From contig JALONH010000003.1 in assembly GCA_025455005.1 (NCBI GenBank), positions 62,001 through 126,000 on the forward strand: a stretch of DNA of 64,000 bases, read 5' to 3'. The notes under the pieces are model-generated. The model did not search any database, was not told the origin of the DNA, and worked only from the letters and a program-made list of their open reading frames with translations. Positions 18,289 to 27,191 of this stretch are shown piece by piece. The position numbers and the translations under genes are program-made. Every line of letters starts with the position of its first letter. The stretch's first letter is position 1. This DNA is from Cytophagaceae bacterium. Lineage in GTDB: Bacteria; Bacteroidota; Bacteroidia; Cytophagales; Cytophagaceae.

Positions 18289-20787
18289 ATGATAATGTCC
18301 AAAGATTTTAATTTAGAGCAAACGATAAAGAAAATAGGCCATTATTTACCTAATCAAGCTCCATTAAAAGATTTTATCAATCAAAACACTTTAGAAGCCT
18401 TTCAAGGATTACATTTTTATGATGCAATTGAAATGGCTACCATTATTTTTGGTTATAAAACTACATTGTTAGATGATGATTATAGAGCATTATACCAAGA
18501 GGGTAGAATTAAAGATGAAATAGTTGATGCTGTTATCGTTAGAAAGAAAGGTCCAGACGATATTTTGTTTTGGAAAAACAAAATGACACAAGTGGATTAC
18601 CCGAATGAAATTCAACCCAGAATAGGGCAACTTAGAAAACAATGGAAACGTAATTATGATATCGATATTGACTCATATGTTCACAGTATATTATTTCGAT
18701 TATTATGTAATTATTTAGACCAAGGTGTAGCGATTTGGAATTTCCCTATAAGTCCCGACGGTTTTATATCCTCTATTCAAGAACTAGAAAAAAATACATC
18801 CGTATCTTTTTTTAAGACAAAATACATCAAAGAACAATTTCTTTCTAATCAACATTCAATTGAATCATTACTTAAAATAATTGTAGGTGATAATTCAAAC
18901 TTATATGAGTCCTATTTATTTGATCAACAATGGGCCCATCAAGGCTGGTCTGGAATCGTTCATGTTATAGAGAAGAATCCCTCTACCTTGCTGGAAACAA
19001 GAAAGATTTCTATACGTGAGATACTATTTTTAGAACTTTTTTTAGAATGGGATGCATTATATTATCATTTTGGTAAGGATTGGAAACCACTTCAAGAATC
19101 ATTACGGAATACCACTATAGAGCCATTGTTTACACCTATAATAAGAGATGAGTTTTTTGATATTATCGAACTATGGCAAGAAGCATTTGAATGGACTTAT
19201 TATGATCAGGTTTTAGCCGGAATTGCTGAAGTAGAGAGAAAGAATAAACGGGTCGACTACCTAACATTTCAAGGAATATTTTGTATTGATGATCGAGAAG
19301 GTTCTCTGCGACGCTATTTAGAAATGTTGGATCCTAGGTGTGAAACGTATGGAACTCCAGGACATTTTAATGTCGAGTTTTATTATCAACCGGAACAAGG
19401 GAAACATATAACAAAATTGTGTCCTGCGCCAGTTCAACCTAAATTTTTGATAAAAGAAAATTCGTCTCACCGTAAATGGGAAAAAAATGTCGAGTTTTCT
19501 AAACAATCCAATTCATTAATTCGAGGATGGATTTATTCTTTATTAATTGGTTTTTGGTCCATCATAAAATTGTTTAAATATATTTTTAAACCTAATATGA
19601 GTCCCGCCGTAGCCTCGTCCTTCAGTCATATGGATAAAGACTCCACGTTATCTATCGAATTTAATCCTAGCCATCCAACGGAAAAAAACTTACAGATAGG
19701 ATTTACTATAGAAGAAATGGTAGTGCGGGTAGAAACACTTCTGAAAAGTATTGGTTTAACGGATCGATTTGCACCGATAGTTTATATAATAGGGCATGGT
19801 TCCAGTAGTATTAATAATCCACATTATGCAGCTTACGATTGTGGCGCTTGTTCCGGAAGACCGGGCTCTGTTAATGCTCGTGTGTTTTGTTACATGGCCA
19901 ATCATCCGGAAGTTCGTCTTCGTTTACAATCAAAAGGTATAGTTTTATCAGAACACACTAGATTTATTGGTGGATTGCATGATACTACAAGAGATGATAT
20001 TCTTTTTTTTGATGAGGGTAAACTTTCTTCTAAACATCTGGCACTACACCGTGAGTATCAAACTGTGTTTAGTAAGGCTTTAAATAACAATGCAAAAGAA
20101 CGATCTCGAAGATTTAAATCTATAAATACTAAATTATCAGCCGAACAAATCCATGTTAAAGTACAAGAACGTTCCGTATCCTTATTTCAACCAAGGCCTG
20201 AATTAGATCATGCTACAAATGCATTATGTATCGTCGGTAATAGATATATAACAAAAGGTCTTTTCTTAGATCGAAGGGCCTTTATGAATTCGTATGATTA
20301 TGCAAAAGATCCGGAAGGAGTTTATCTATCATCGATCTTAAATGCAGCAACTCCTGTCTGTGGTGGTATTAATCTTCAATATTATTTTTCCAGAGTAGAT
20401 AATCAAAAGTTAGGATCCGGAACAAAGTTGCCTCATAATGTAATGGGTCTGATTGGCGTTGCGAATGGTACCGATGGCGATTTACGTCCCGGGCTTCCAC
20501 TACAAGCTATAGAAGTACATGATCCTATTCGTCTATTAATGATTGTGGAACACTCACCGGAAATAGTTCAAAAAGCTATAGAAAGTAATCCATCTACCTA
20601 TTCTTGGTATTCTAAAGCATGGGTGCATTTAGTTGCTTTCAATCCTTCTGATAGGTCCTTTTATTTATGGAAAAACAATACATTCGAACCCTATACTGTA
20701 GTATTACCGGATGTAGAAATAATCGAACATATAGATACCTTAATAGAATCCAAAGAGGATAATTTCCCTGTATATGTACTAAAATGA
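18289..20787 (+). CDS. dabA: DabA (DUF2309), catalytic subunit of DAB-type inorganic carbon transporter
   Basis: 832-aa cytoplasmic, membrane-associated protein of the DUF2309/DabA family. It is the beta-carbonic-anhydrase-like subunit that, with DabB, is thought to convert CO2 to bicarbonate vectorially. The zinc-site residues are all present: C332 and D334 in FCIDDREGS (with R336), and H503 (IIGHGS) and C518 (AYDCGACSGRPGSVNARV). Their spacings of 2 and 15 residues equal those known for Halothiobacillus DabA (C351, D353, H524, C539). An ATG two codons in is an equally possible start. It overlaps dabB by four bases. No RuBisCO or carboxysome gene is nearby, which fits an anaplerotic role in a heterotroph. 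Confidence 0.93.
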   Translation: MIMSKDFNLEQTIKKIGHYLPNQAPLKDFINQNTLEAFQGLHFYDAIEMATIIFGYKTTLLDDDYRALYQEGRIKDEIVDAVIVRKKGPDDILFWKNKMTQVDYPNEIQPRIGQLRKQWKRNYDIDIDSYVHSILFRLLCNYLDQGVAIWNFPISPDGFISSIQELEKNTSVSFFKTKYIKEQFLSNQHSIESLLKIIVGDNSNLYESYLFDQQWAHQGWSGIVHVIEKNPSTLLETRKISIREILFLELFLEWDALYYHFGKDWKPLQESLRNTTIEPLFTPIIRDEFFDIIELWQEAFEWTYYDQVLAGIAEVERKNKRVDYLTFQGIFCIDDREGSLRRYLEMLDPRCETYGTPGHFNVEFYYQPEQGKHITKLCPAPVQPKFLIKENSSHRKWEKNVEFSKQSNSLIRGWIYSLLIGFWSIIKLFKYIFKPNMSPAVASSFSHMDKDSTLSIEFNPSHPTEKNLQIGFTIEEMVVRVETLLKSIGLTDRFAPIVYIIGHGSSSINNPHYAAYDCGACSGRPGSVNARVFCYMANHPEVRLRLQSKGIVLSEHTRFIGGLHDTTRDDILFFDEGKLSSKHLALHREYQTVFSKALNNNAKERSRRFKSINTKLSAEQIHVKVQERSVSLFQPRPELDHATNALCIVGNRYITKGLFLDRRAFMNSYDYAKDPEGVYLSSILNAATPVCGGINLQYYFSRVDNQKLGSGTKLPHNVMGLIGVANGTDGDLRPGLPLQAIEVHDPIRLLMIVEHSPEIVQKAIESNPSTYSWYSKAWVHLVAFNPSDRSFYLWKNNTFEPYTVVLPDVEIIEHIDTLIESKEDNFPVYVLK

Positions 20788-22658
20788 TGACATTAATATT
20801 ATTAGAGTTTATTATAGCCATTCCAATACTTAGTTTTTTGATGACGTGGTTTGTGCCCGCTTCAGAAGAGAAGTGGATTGCACGTAGTGTTTGGATATTT
20901 AACGCATTTCATTTAATTTTTATTCTCTCTTTTATAGTTCTATGGATTTTAAATGGATCAGATTCTATCAACTTAAAAGAATTAGTCTTATTTAAATCTA
21001 TAGGATATGAATTTTTCATAGATTTTTATTTTGATAAAATCACCGCTGTATTTTCCGTGGTTGGAGCATTTTTAACGCTTTTAATTACAACGTATAGTAG
21101 TGACTATTTACATAGAGAAAAAGGGTATAAACGGTTTTTCAATACCATACAATTTTTTTATGTTGGTTATACCATAATAATATTCTCTGGGAATTTAGAA
21201 ACTCTATTTATCGGGTGGGAAATTCTAGGTGTGTCCTCTTTTTTATTGATAGCGTTTTATGACGATCGATTTTTGCCCGTGAAAAATGCTATAAAAGTAT
21301 TTTCTATCTATCGAATAGGTGACTTGGGCATACTATTAGCTATGTGGTTAAGTCATCACCTATGGCATGAAAATATCACTTTTCATAAGTTAAATAATTT
21401 TGAATTAGTACACGAACATTTGGAATCACATACTTGGGTGGGTGTTTCGATATCATTAATGATTCTCTTGTCTGCATGTGTAAAATCTGCACAATTACCA
21501 TTTAGTTCTTGGTTACCTAGAGCAATGGAAGGGCCCACTCCATCTAGTGCTATTTTTTATGGTTCATTAGCTGTACATTTAGGTGTCTTCTTACTTTTGC
21601 GAACCAATCATTTTTGGGAACAACAGATATCAGTACGGATATTAATAGCCAGTATTGGTTTTTTAACAGCAATTTTAACATCCAGTATCGCACGAGCACA
21701 ATCTTCTATAAAGGGACAGATAGCTTACTCGTCCACTGCACAGATTGGCATAATATTTATAGAAATTGCATTGGGATGGGATATTTTAGCTTTAATACAT
21801 TTTGCTAGTAATGCTTTTTTAAGATCCTATCAATTATTGGTTTCACCCTCTATGGTTAGTTATTTTATTAGAGAATCATTTTTTGTAGATAAACCGACTG
21901 TTGCAACTTGGATCCAGCGTGTACCAAAACGTATTTCATATGGTTTTTATATATTAAGTACTAAAGAATGGAATTTAGATTTATGGATGTATAAAACATA
22001 TTGGGACCCATTGCGCAAAATGAGTGCTATATTAAATACCCCTTTTTGGATTAAAGGAATTTGGTTTACTATTCCTTTATATATTTACTTTTGGTTTAAT
22101 TTTTCTGAACGTTTACTTACAATACATTGGATTCATGATTGGTTGCCATTATTGTTTTCAAGTATTAGTTTGTGGGTGGTGTTTAGAGCATTCGGCGAAA
22201 AAGGTAAACCTTTTCGTGCATGGACTTTAGTGATTTACTATCATTTTTGGACGGCTTTGTCAGTAATGTATAACGAGCAATTCAAGATAGAACAACTTGG
22301 CGTTTATTTAAGTGGTGTTATTGTTTCAGGGATATTGGGAGCTGCACTATTATTGTGGATGCAAAAAAAAGAAAAAGATTTATTATTGGATCGATATAGA
22401 GGTTTAAAAAGACAATATCCTAACCTGTCATTATTTTTTCTATTAGCTTGTTTGGGCTTGTCCGGCTTCCCAATTACACCTACTTTTGTAGGTGAAGATT
22501 TATTATTTACACATATACATGAAGATCAAGTAATCCTTGCTTATATGACTTCTTTAAGTTATGTAGTGGAGGGATTAGCAGTGATGCGCATTTATGCTAG
22601 ACTATTTATGGGACCTAGTATAAGAACCTTTCATGAGATTGCTTACAAATCGTCTTAA
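20784..22658 (+). CDS. dabB: DabB, NuoL/MrpA-like membrane subunit of inorganic carbon transporter
   Basis: 624-aa polytopic membrane protein related to NADH dehydrogenase subunit 5 (NuoL), presumed to couple a cation gradient to DabA. Around a dozen or more hydrophobic helices are visible. The antiporter-like core has FSGNLETLFIGWEILGVSSF, an acidic residue in the GWE motif, and SAQLPFSSWLPRAMEGPTP with conserved lysine VKSAQ. Two features argue against it being part of complex I: direct translational coupling to DUF2309, and the absence of other nuo genes. The C-terminal half is less conserved, as is usual for DabB. It is followed after 11 bp by sulP. Confidence 0.9.
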   Translation: MMTLILLEFIIAIPILSFLMTWFVPASEEKWIARSVWIFNAFHLIFILSFIVLWILNGSDSINLKELVLFKSIGYEFFIDFYFDKITAVFSVVGAFLTLLITTYSSDYLHREKGYKRFFNTIQFFYVGYTIIIFSGNLETLFIGWEILGVSSFLLIAFYDDRFLPVKNAIKVFSIYRIGDLGILLAMWLSHHLWHENITFHKLNNFELVHEHLESHTWVGVSISLMILLSACVKSAQLPFSSWLPRAMEGPTPSSAIFYGSLAVHLGVFLLLRTNHFWEQQISVRILIASIGFLTAILTSSIARAQSSIKGQIAYSSTAQIGIIFIEIALGWDILALIHFASNAFLRSYQLLVSPSMVSYFIRESFFVDKPTVATWIQRVPKRISYGFYILSTKEWNLDLWMYKTYWDPLRKMSAILNTPFWIKGIWFTIPLYIYFWFNFSERLLTIHWIHDWLPLLFSSISLWVVFRAFGEKGKPFRAWTLVIYYHFWTALSVMYNEQFKIEQLGVYLSGVIVSGILGAALLLWMQKKEKDLLLDRYRGLKRQYPNLSLFFLLACLGLSGFPITPTFVGEDLLFTHIHEDQVILAYMTSLSYVVEGLAVMRIYARLFMGPSIRTFHEIAYKSS

Positions 22659-22669
22659 ACAATTAAAAT

Positions 22670-24862
22670 ATGTCCATAATACCCACTATTCCTGCCAGCG
22701 GATTTAAAGGTTTAACTACGCATTGGAAATCAGATATTACTGCTGGTTTTTTAGTTTTCCTTATTGCATTACCTTTATGCTTAGGTATCGCAATGGCAAG
22801 TAAGTTTCCTCCCATAGCAGGAATCATGACAGCTGTTATTGGTGGTTTGTTAGTTACACTTATTCATGGGTCTCATGTCACGATTAAAGGGCCAGCAGCA
22901 GGTTTAATTGTTATAGTACTAGGTTCTGTTGAGACATTAGGTAAAGGGAATGATTTTTTAGGTTATAAATTAACTTTAGCCGTTATTGTAATATCCGGCA
23001 TGATTCAAATGTTATTTGGATTAATGCGAACCGGCGTTTTGGGCGATTTTTTCCCTTCATCAGCCGTTCACGGTATGTTAGCTGCAATAGGTATTATCAT
23101 TATTTCTAAACAGATACATACGGTATTGGGAGTTAAACCTTTGGGTAAAGAGCCTTTTGAGTTATTAGCCGAAATTCCGAAAAGTATAGTACATATGAAT
23201 CCTGAAATTGCGTTTATCGGTATTCTGTCACTACTAATCCTTTTTACCTTTCCATATATTAAAAATCCTTACTTGAAGCTTATTCCGGCCCCCATGTTAG
23301 TGATTATGTTGGCAATACCGTTAGGAAAGTATTTTGATTTAGAACACCAACACGTATACTTGTTTTTAAACCAGGAATTTCAAGTTGGTTCTCAATATTT
23401 GGTTAATCTACCGGATAACATTATAGATGGTTTTCATTTTCCTGATTTTAGTCAAATACTGACATTAGATTCTTTTAAATACATAATCATGTTTGCACTT
23501 GTAGGTAGTTTAGAGTCAATACTAAGTGCTAAAGCAGTTGATATTTTAGATCCCTATAAAAGAAAAACCAATCATAATAAAGATTTATTTGCTGTTGGTC
23601 TTGGGAATACTATTTGTGGTTTCATAGGCGCTTTGCCCATGATTTCTGAAATTGTTCGAAGTTCTGCAAACATAAATAATAAGGCAAAAACGAAATGGTC
23701 TAATTTTTATCATGGAGCCTTTTTATTATTATTTGTAGTTTTGTTACCCGGCTTATTAAAACAGATTCCGCTCGCAGCATTGGGTGCAATGTTGATTTTT
23801 ACCGGCTATCGCTTAGCTTCTCCTAAAGTGTTTAAAGAGGTTAAAAAAGTTGGAAATGATCAGTTGTTAATATTTATAACGACCTTAATCGTAACATTAG
23901 CAACCGACTTGATATTAGGTATTGTAGTGGGTATAGTATTGAAAGTAGCATTGCATTTAGGTTCCGGAGCTACGTTTGCATCACTATTTAAAAAAGGTAT
24001 AGTCGTTAGTCAAATGAATGAAAATCATTATAAAGTGGAGGTAGAAGGAACACTTAATTTTGCAAATTATTTACCATTCAAAGCGGCTTTAGATAAATTA
24101 CCTAATACCGCTCTTATTGAAATAGATGTTAATAAGTTGAAGCTAATCGACCATACTGTTTTAGAAAATTTACACCATTATGCAGAAGATATGCATCGAA
24201 CAGGTGGAAATTTAAAATTAAAAGGAATTGAAAAATTAACACAACGCTCTTCACACCCTTTGTCTGTTCGGACGGCTAAAACATCAAACGATATTGTTGA
24301 GTCAAGAGAATTTTTAATGTTCCAATTGGCGCAACGTATGGGATGGAGTTTTACTTCTTTTGCACTACCGCAAGATTTAGGTTTAGAAGAATTGAATACT
24401 AGAGAAAAAACAATTAAGTACGTCGGTAACATCTTAAAATATAATATTTCGCCCTCTGTTTTAGTAGCTGATATTTCTATTGTTGAAGGAGGGACAATGA
24501 AAGCGGAAGTCCAAAGTCAAACAATTGTTACAGTTAGTGTAGCACATGTACTTCCAACATTTATTATGACTAAAGAAGGAGCATTTGAAAAGTTATTTTT
24601 GAATTCTTTGACTTTAGATATAGATTTTGAAGATTATCCAAACTTCTCCTCCACATATAAATTAACCGGGGATGATGAGCGTAGTGTTCGAAAAATATTT
24701 ACTAACGAACTAATACAATATATTGAGTCTAATCCCACTTATACCGTTCAATCAACGGGTAATAAATTAATATTTACTAAAAATAACGGTATACTAGCAC
24801 CGGATAACATTCCTATTTTGGTTGAGTATGCTCAAGGTTTTTATTCTATCATAAATAAATAA
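22670..24862 (+). CDS. SulP-family anion (bicarbonate/sulfate) permease with STAS and extra C-terminal module
   Basis: 730-aa SLC26/SulP transporter. Residues about 15-440 form the membrane domain (DITAGFLVFLIALPLCLGIAMAS; GSHVTIKGPAAGLIVIV; SLESILSAKAVDIL). A STAS domain follows at about 445-535 (VEVEGTLNFANYL; LIEIDVNKLKLIDHTVLENL). After STAS there are nearly 190 further residues not seen in ordinary SulP proteins, including FSSTYKLTGDDERSVRKIFTNEL, probably a separate soluble domain. SulP proteins carry sulfate, bicarbonate or other anions. Its place 11 bp after dabB and one base before a porin suggests bicarbonate, possibly Na+-coupled as in BicA; this is inference. Confidence 0.9.
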   Translation: MSIIPTIPASGFKGLTTHWKSDITAGFLVFLIALPLCLGIAMASKFPPIAGIMTAVIGGLLVTLIHGSHVTIKGPAAGLIVIVLGSVETLGKGNDFLGYKLTLAVIVISGMIQMLFGLMRTGVLGDFFPSSAVHGMLAAIGIIIISKQIHTVLGVKPLGKEPFELLAEIPKSIVHMNPEIAFIGILSLLILFTFPYIKNPYLKLIPAPMLVIMLAIPLGKYFDLEHQHVYLFLNQEFQVGSQYLVNLPDNIIDGFHFPDFSQILTLDSFKYIIMFALVGSLESILSAKAVDILDPYKRKTNHNKDLFAVGLGNTICGFIGALPMISEIVRSSANINNKAKTKWSNFYHGAFLLLFVVLLPGLLKQIPLAALGAMLIFTGYRLASPKVFKEVKKVGNDQLLIFITTLIVTLATDLILGIVVGIVLKVALHLGSGATFASLFKKGIVVSQMNENHYKVEVEGTLNFANYLPFKAALDKLPNTALIEIDVNKLKLIDHTVLENLHHYAEDMHRTGGNLKLKGIEKLTQRSSHPLSVRTAKTSNDIVESREFLMFQLAQRMGWSFTSFALPQDLGLEELNTREKTIKYVGNILKYNISPSVLVADISIVEGGTMKAEVQSQTIVTVSVAHVLPTFIMTKEGAFEKLFLNSLTLDIDFEDYPNFSSTYKLTGDDERSVRKIFTNELIQYIESNPTYTVQSTGNKLIFTKNNGILAPDNIPILVEYAQGFYSIINK

Positions 24863-24863
24863 T

Positions 24864-26267
24864 ATGAAACGTATAGTAGTTTTATTTTTTATAGTTCTTT
24901 GTACTAAAGTTATAGCACAAAAAGATTCGGCATCAACTCCTATAGTTAATACTCCATTGACACCATTAAAATGGGAGATAGGTGCAAATGGAAAACAGTA
25001 TATCCAACTATCCGGTTTGTTGCAAAGCTGGATGCGATATAATGAATTTAATCCTTCCACAACTATTAATGGGGTTGATGAAAATGCTATTATTGATTTT
25101 GGCATACGTAGAATGAGACTTCAACTTTTAGGTCAATTAAGCCCTAAGGTGTTTTTTTATACACAATTAGGTATGAATAGCTTCTCATTTATATCGGAAA
25201 GGAAATTCGGACTTTTTTTTCATGATATTACGGGAGAGGTGGAATGTATAGAAAAGAAGTTAACTATTGGTATGGGGCTAAATGCATGGGTAGGCCCACT
25301 TCGCTTTTCAAGTCCTAGTGTAGGTACTATTATGGGATTAGATTTACCTCTTTTTCAGCAAACAACAAATGATATAAATGACCAATTTGTTCGCCGAATG
25401 GGTATTTTTGCTAAAGGAAATTTGGGTAGATTAAATTATAGGATAAGTGTATCAAAGCCTTTTATCGTAAATTATTCCGCTGCAGTTCCAATACCAGGTG
25501 CTCAAGCCGGCGTCCCTAAATTAGGAGCTATGGGATATGGGGTATCTACCTTTGCTACAGATAACCCAAAACTTCAATATAACACCTATCTGATTTTTAA
25601 TATTAAAGATGTTGAAACAAATAAAATTCCCTACAACGTAGGAACGTATTTGGGTAAAAAAACAATTTTTAATATTGGGGGAGGTATTCAATTTCAGCCG
25701 GACGCCATGTGGTATAAAGAATTAAATACGACTACAGGATCTTCTGATACCATTCGTCAAAATTTAACCATACTCGGTATAGATGTTATGTGGGAGAAAA
25801 AACTATTTAAATCCGATGATATGTTACACCTGTATGGGGCTTGGATGTATAGTAATTATGGGAAAAATTATGTAAGAAATTTTGCTCCTATGAACCCAAC
25901 TGATGCAGGATATGGTAACTACAACACAACTACCTTATACAAAAGTGGGACGGGATTAGCCTTTCCTATGAACGGCACCGGACATACTATTTATGCACAA
26001 GTAGGATATAAGTTTAAAGAAAATTTACTAAAGCATCATGGAACATTAATGCCTTATACTATGATACAATATTCGTTATTTGATGCATTAAATAAAGGTA
26101 TTGCAGTTTATGATATAGGCTTGCATTGGTTATGGATTCAACATAATGTTAAAACAAGTATTAATTATCAAAATAGACCCTATTTGACTCAAGATACTAT
26201 TGGGTCAGAAATAGAAACAGAGAATAGAAAAAGTTTAGTAGTACTACAATTACAACTTTCCTTTTAA
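24864..26267 (+). CDS. Outer-membrane porin (phosphate-selective/OprP-like) of the inorganic carbon cluster
   Basis: 467-aa protein with a signal peptide (MKRIVVLFFIVLCTKVIAQ). It is rich in alternating beta-strand patterns and aromatic girdle residues and ends in the typical outer-membrane C-terminal strand (KSLVVLQLQLSF, final F). Segments such as FGIRRMRLQLLGQLSPKVFFYTQLG resemble OprO/OprP-type porins. It starts one base after the sulP stop, so it is almost certainly in the same transcript. I infer it lets bicarbonate or a related anion through the outer membrane. Its stop abuts the stop of rsgA on the other strand. Confidence 0.8.
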   Translation: MKRIVVLFFIVLCTKVIAQKDSASTPIVNTPLTPLKWEIGANGKQYIQLSGLLQSWMRYNEFNPSTTINGVDENAIIDFGIRRMRLQLLGQLSPKVFFYTQLGMNSFSFISERKFGLFFHDITGEVECIEKKLTIGMGLNAWVGPLRFSSPSVGTIMGLDLPLFQQTTNDINDQFVRRMGIFAKGNLGRLNYRISVSKPFIVNYSAAVPIPGAQAGVPKLGAMGYGVSTFATDNPKLQYNTYLIFNIKDVETNKIPYNVGTYLGKKTIFNIGGGIQFQPDAMWYKELNTTTGSSDTIRQNLTILGIDVMWEKKLFKSDDMLHLYGAWMYSNYGKNYVRNFAPMNPTDAGYGNYNTTTLYKSGTGLAFPMNGTGHTIYAQVGYKFKENLLKHHGTLMPYTMIQYSLFDALNKGIAVYDIGLHWLWIQHNVKTSINYQNRPYLTQDTIGSEIETENRKSLVVLQLQLSF

Positions 26268-27191
26268 TCAGCGGTGTGTATCTTCTTCTTGATAGATACT
26301 TATATAACTTTCGTAACGGGATAGGGCAATAGATCCTTTTTCAACAGCCTGTTTAATCGAACAACCGGGTTCATTAATATGTCGACAATTATGAAATTTA
26401 CAACCTCCTAATTTTTTACGCATCTCCGGAAAATAATGCGATAACTCATCACTTCCAATATCAAACACACCTAACTCTTTTATGCCGGGAGTATCAATGA
26501 TCCTACTAGTAGGATTGTAGTCAAACATTTCTGCAAACGTTGTAGTATGTTTTCCTTTATTAGAATAATCCGATATTTCAGATGTTCGTAACATTATTTC
26601 AGGTAATAAATTGTTTAACAAACTAGATTTTCCAACTCCGGAATGGCCGGATAAAAGAGTCGTTTTGTCCTGAAGAAATGTACTAAGAGTATCTAATCCC
26701 TCTTCCGTAACGGTTGAAGTTGTAAGTACAGTGTACCCAATTGATGAATAGATATCATATAAAGTTTGATAAATATACTGATCTTCTGAAGTGTATAAAT
26801 CGATCTTATTGAATATTAAAATGGCGGGAATACGAAAGGCTTCACAAGAAACTAAAAATCGATCGATAAATCCGATGGATGTTCTAGGAGTGTGCAAGGT
26901 AACTACTAAAGCACTCTGATCTAGATTACTTGCTATTAAATGTCCATGAGCAGTTTTATGAGCGGATTTTCGAATAATATAATTTTCTCTGGGATATATT
27001 GTTTCTATAATAGCTATAGAGTCTGTTTCCGATTCTATAGAGAAATCTACCCAATCTCCAACTGCAATAGGATTCGTAACTTTTAACTCTTGTTGTTTAA
27101 ACTTTCCTCTTAATCGAGCTTTATAAAAATAACCCTTATCATCTCTAACTTGATACCACGAACCTGTCGATTTATAAATTAGACCTTTCAT
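26268..27191 (-). CDS. rsgA: Ribosome small subunit-dependent GTPase RsgA
   Basis: Circularly permuted GTPase aiding late 30S subunit maturation, 307 aa. The N-terminal OB-fold begins MKGLIYKSTGSWYQV. The permuted order shows G4 (FNKIDLY) before G1 (LSGHSGVGKSSLLN) and G3 (IIDTPGIKELG). The C-terminal zinc knuckle is CKFHNCRHINEPGC. It follows waaA on the same strand with a four-base overlap. It converges with the porin gene with no space for a separate terminator. Confidence 0.95.
   Translation of the reverse strand: MKGLIYKSTGSWYQVRDDKGYFYKARLRGKFKQQELKVTNPIAVGDWVDFSIESETDSIAIIETIYPRENYIIRKSAHKTAHGHLIASNLDQSALVVTLHTPRTSIGFIDRFLVSCEAFRIPAILIFNKIDLYTSEDQYIYQTLYDIYSSIGYTVLTTSTVTEEGLDTLSTFLQDKTTLLSGHSGVGKSSLLNNLLPEIMLRTSEISDYSNKGKHTTTFAEMFDYNPTSRIIDTPGIKELGVFDIGSDELSHYFPEMRKKLGGCKFHNCRHINEPGCSIKQAVEKGSIALSRYESYISIYQEEDTHR

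Noticed and set aside
20784-22658. NuoL-like gene as part of complex I or an Mrp antiporter
   Set aside because: No other nuo or mrp gene is present, and it is coupled to a DUF2309 gene, which identifies DabB.
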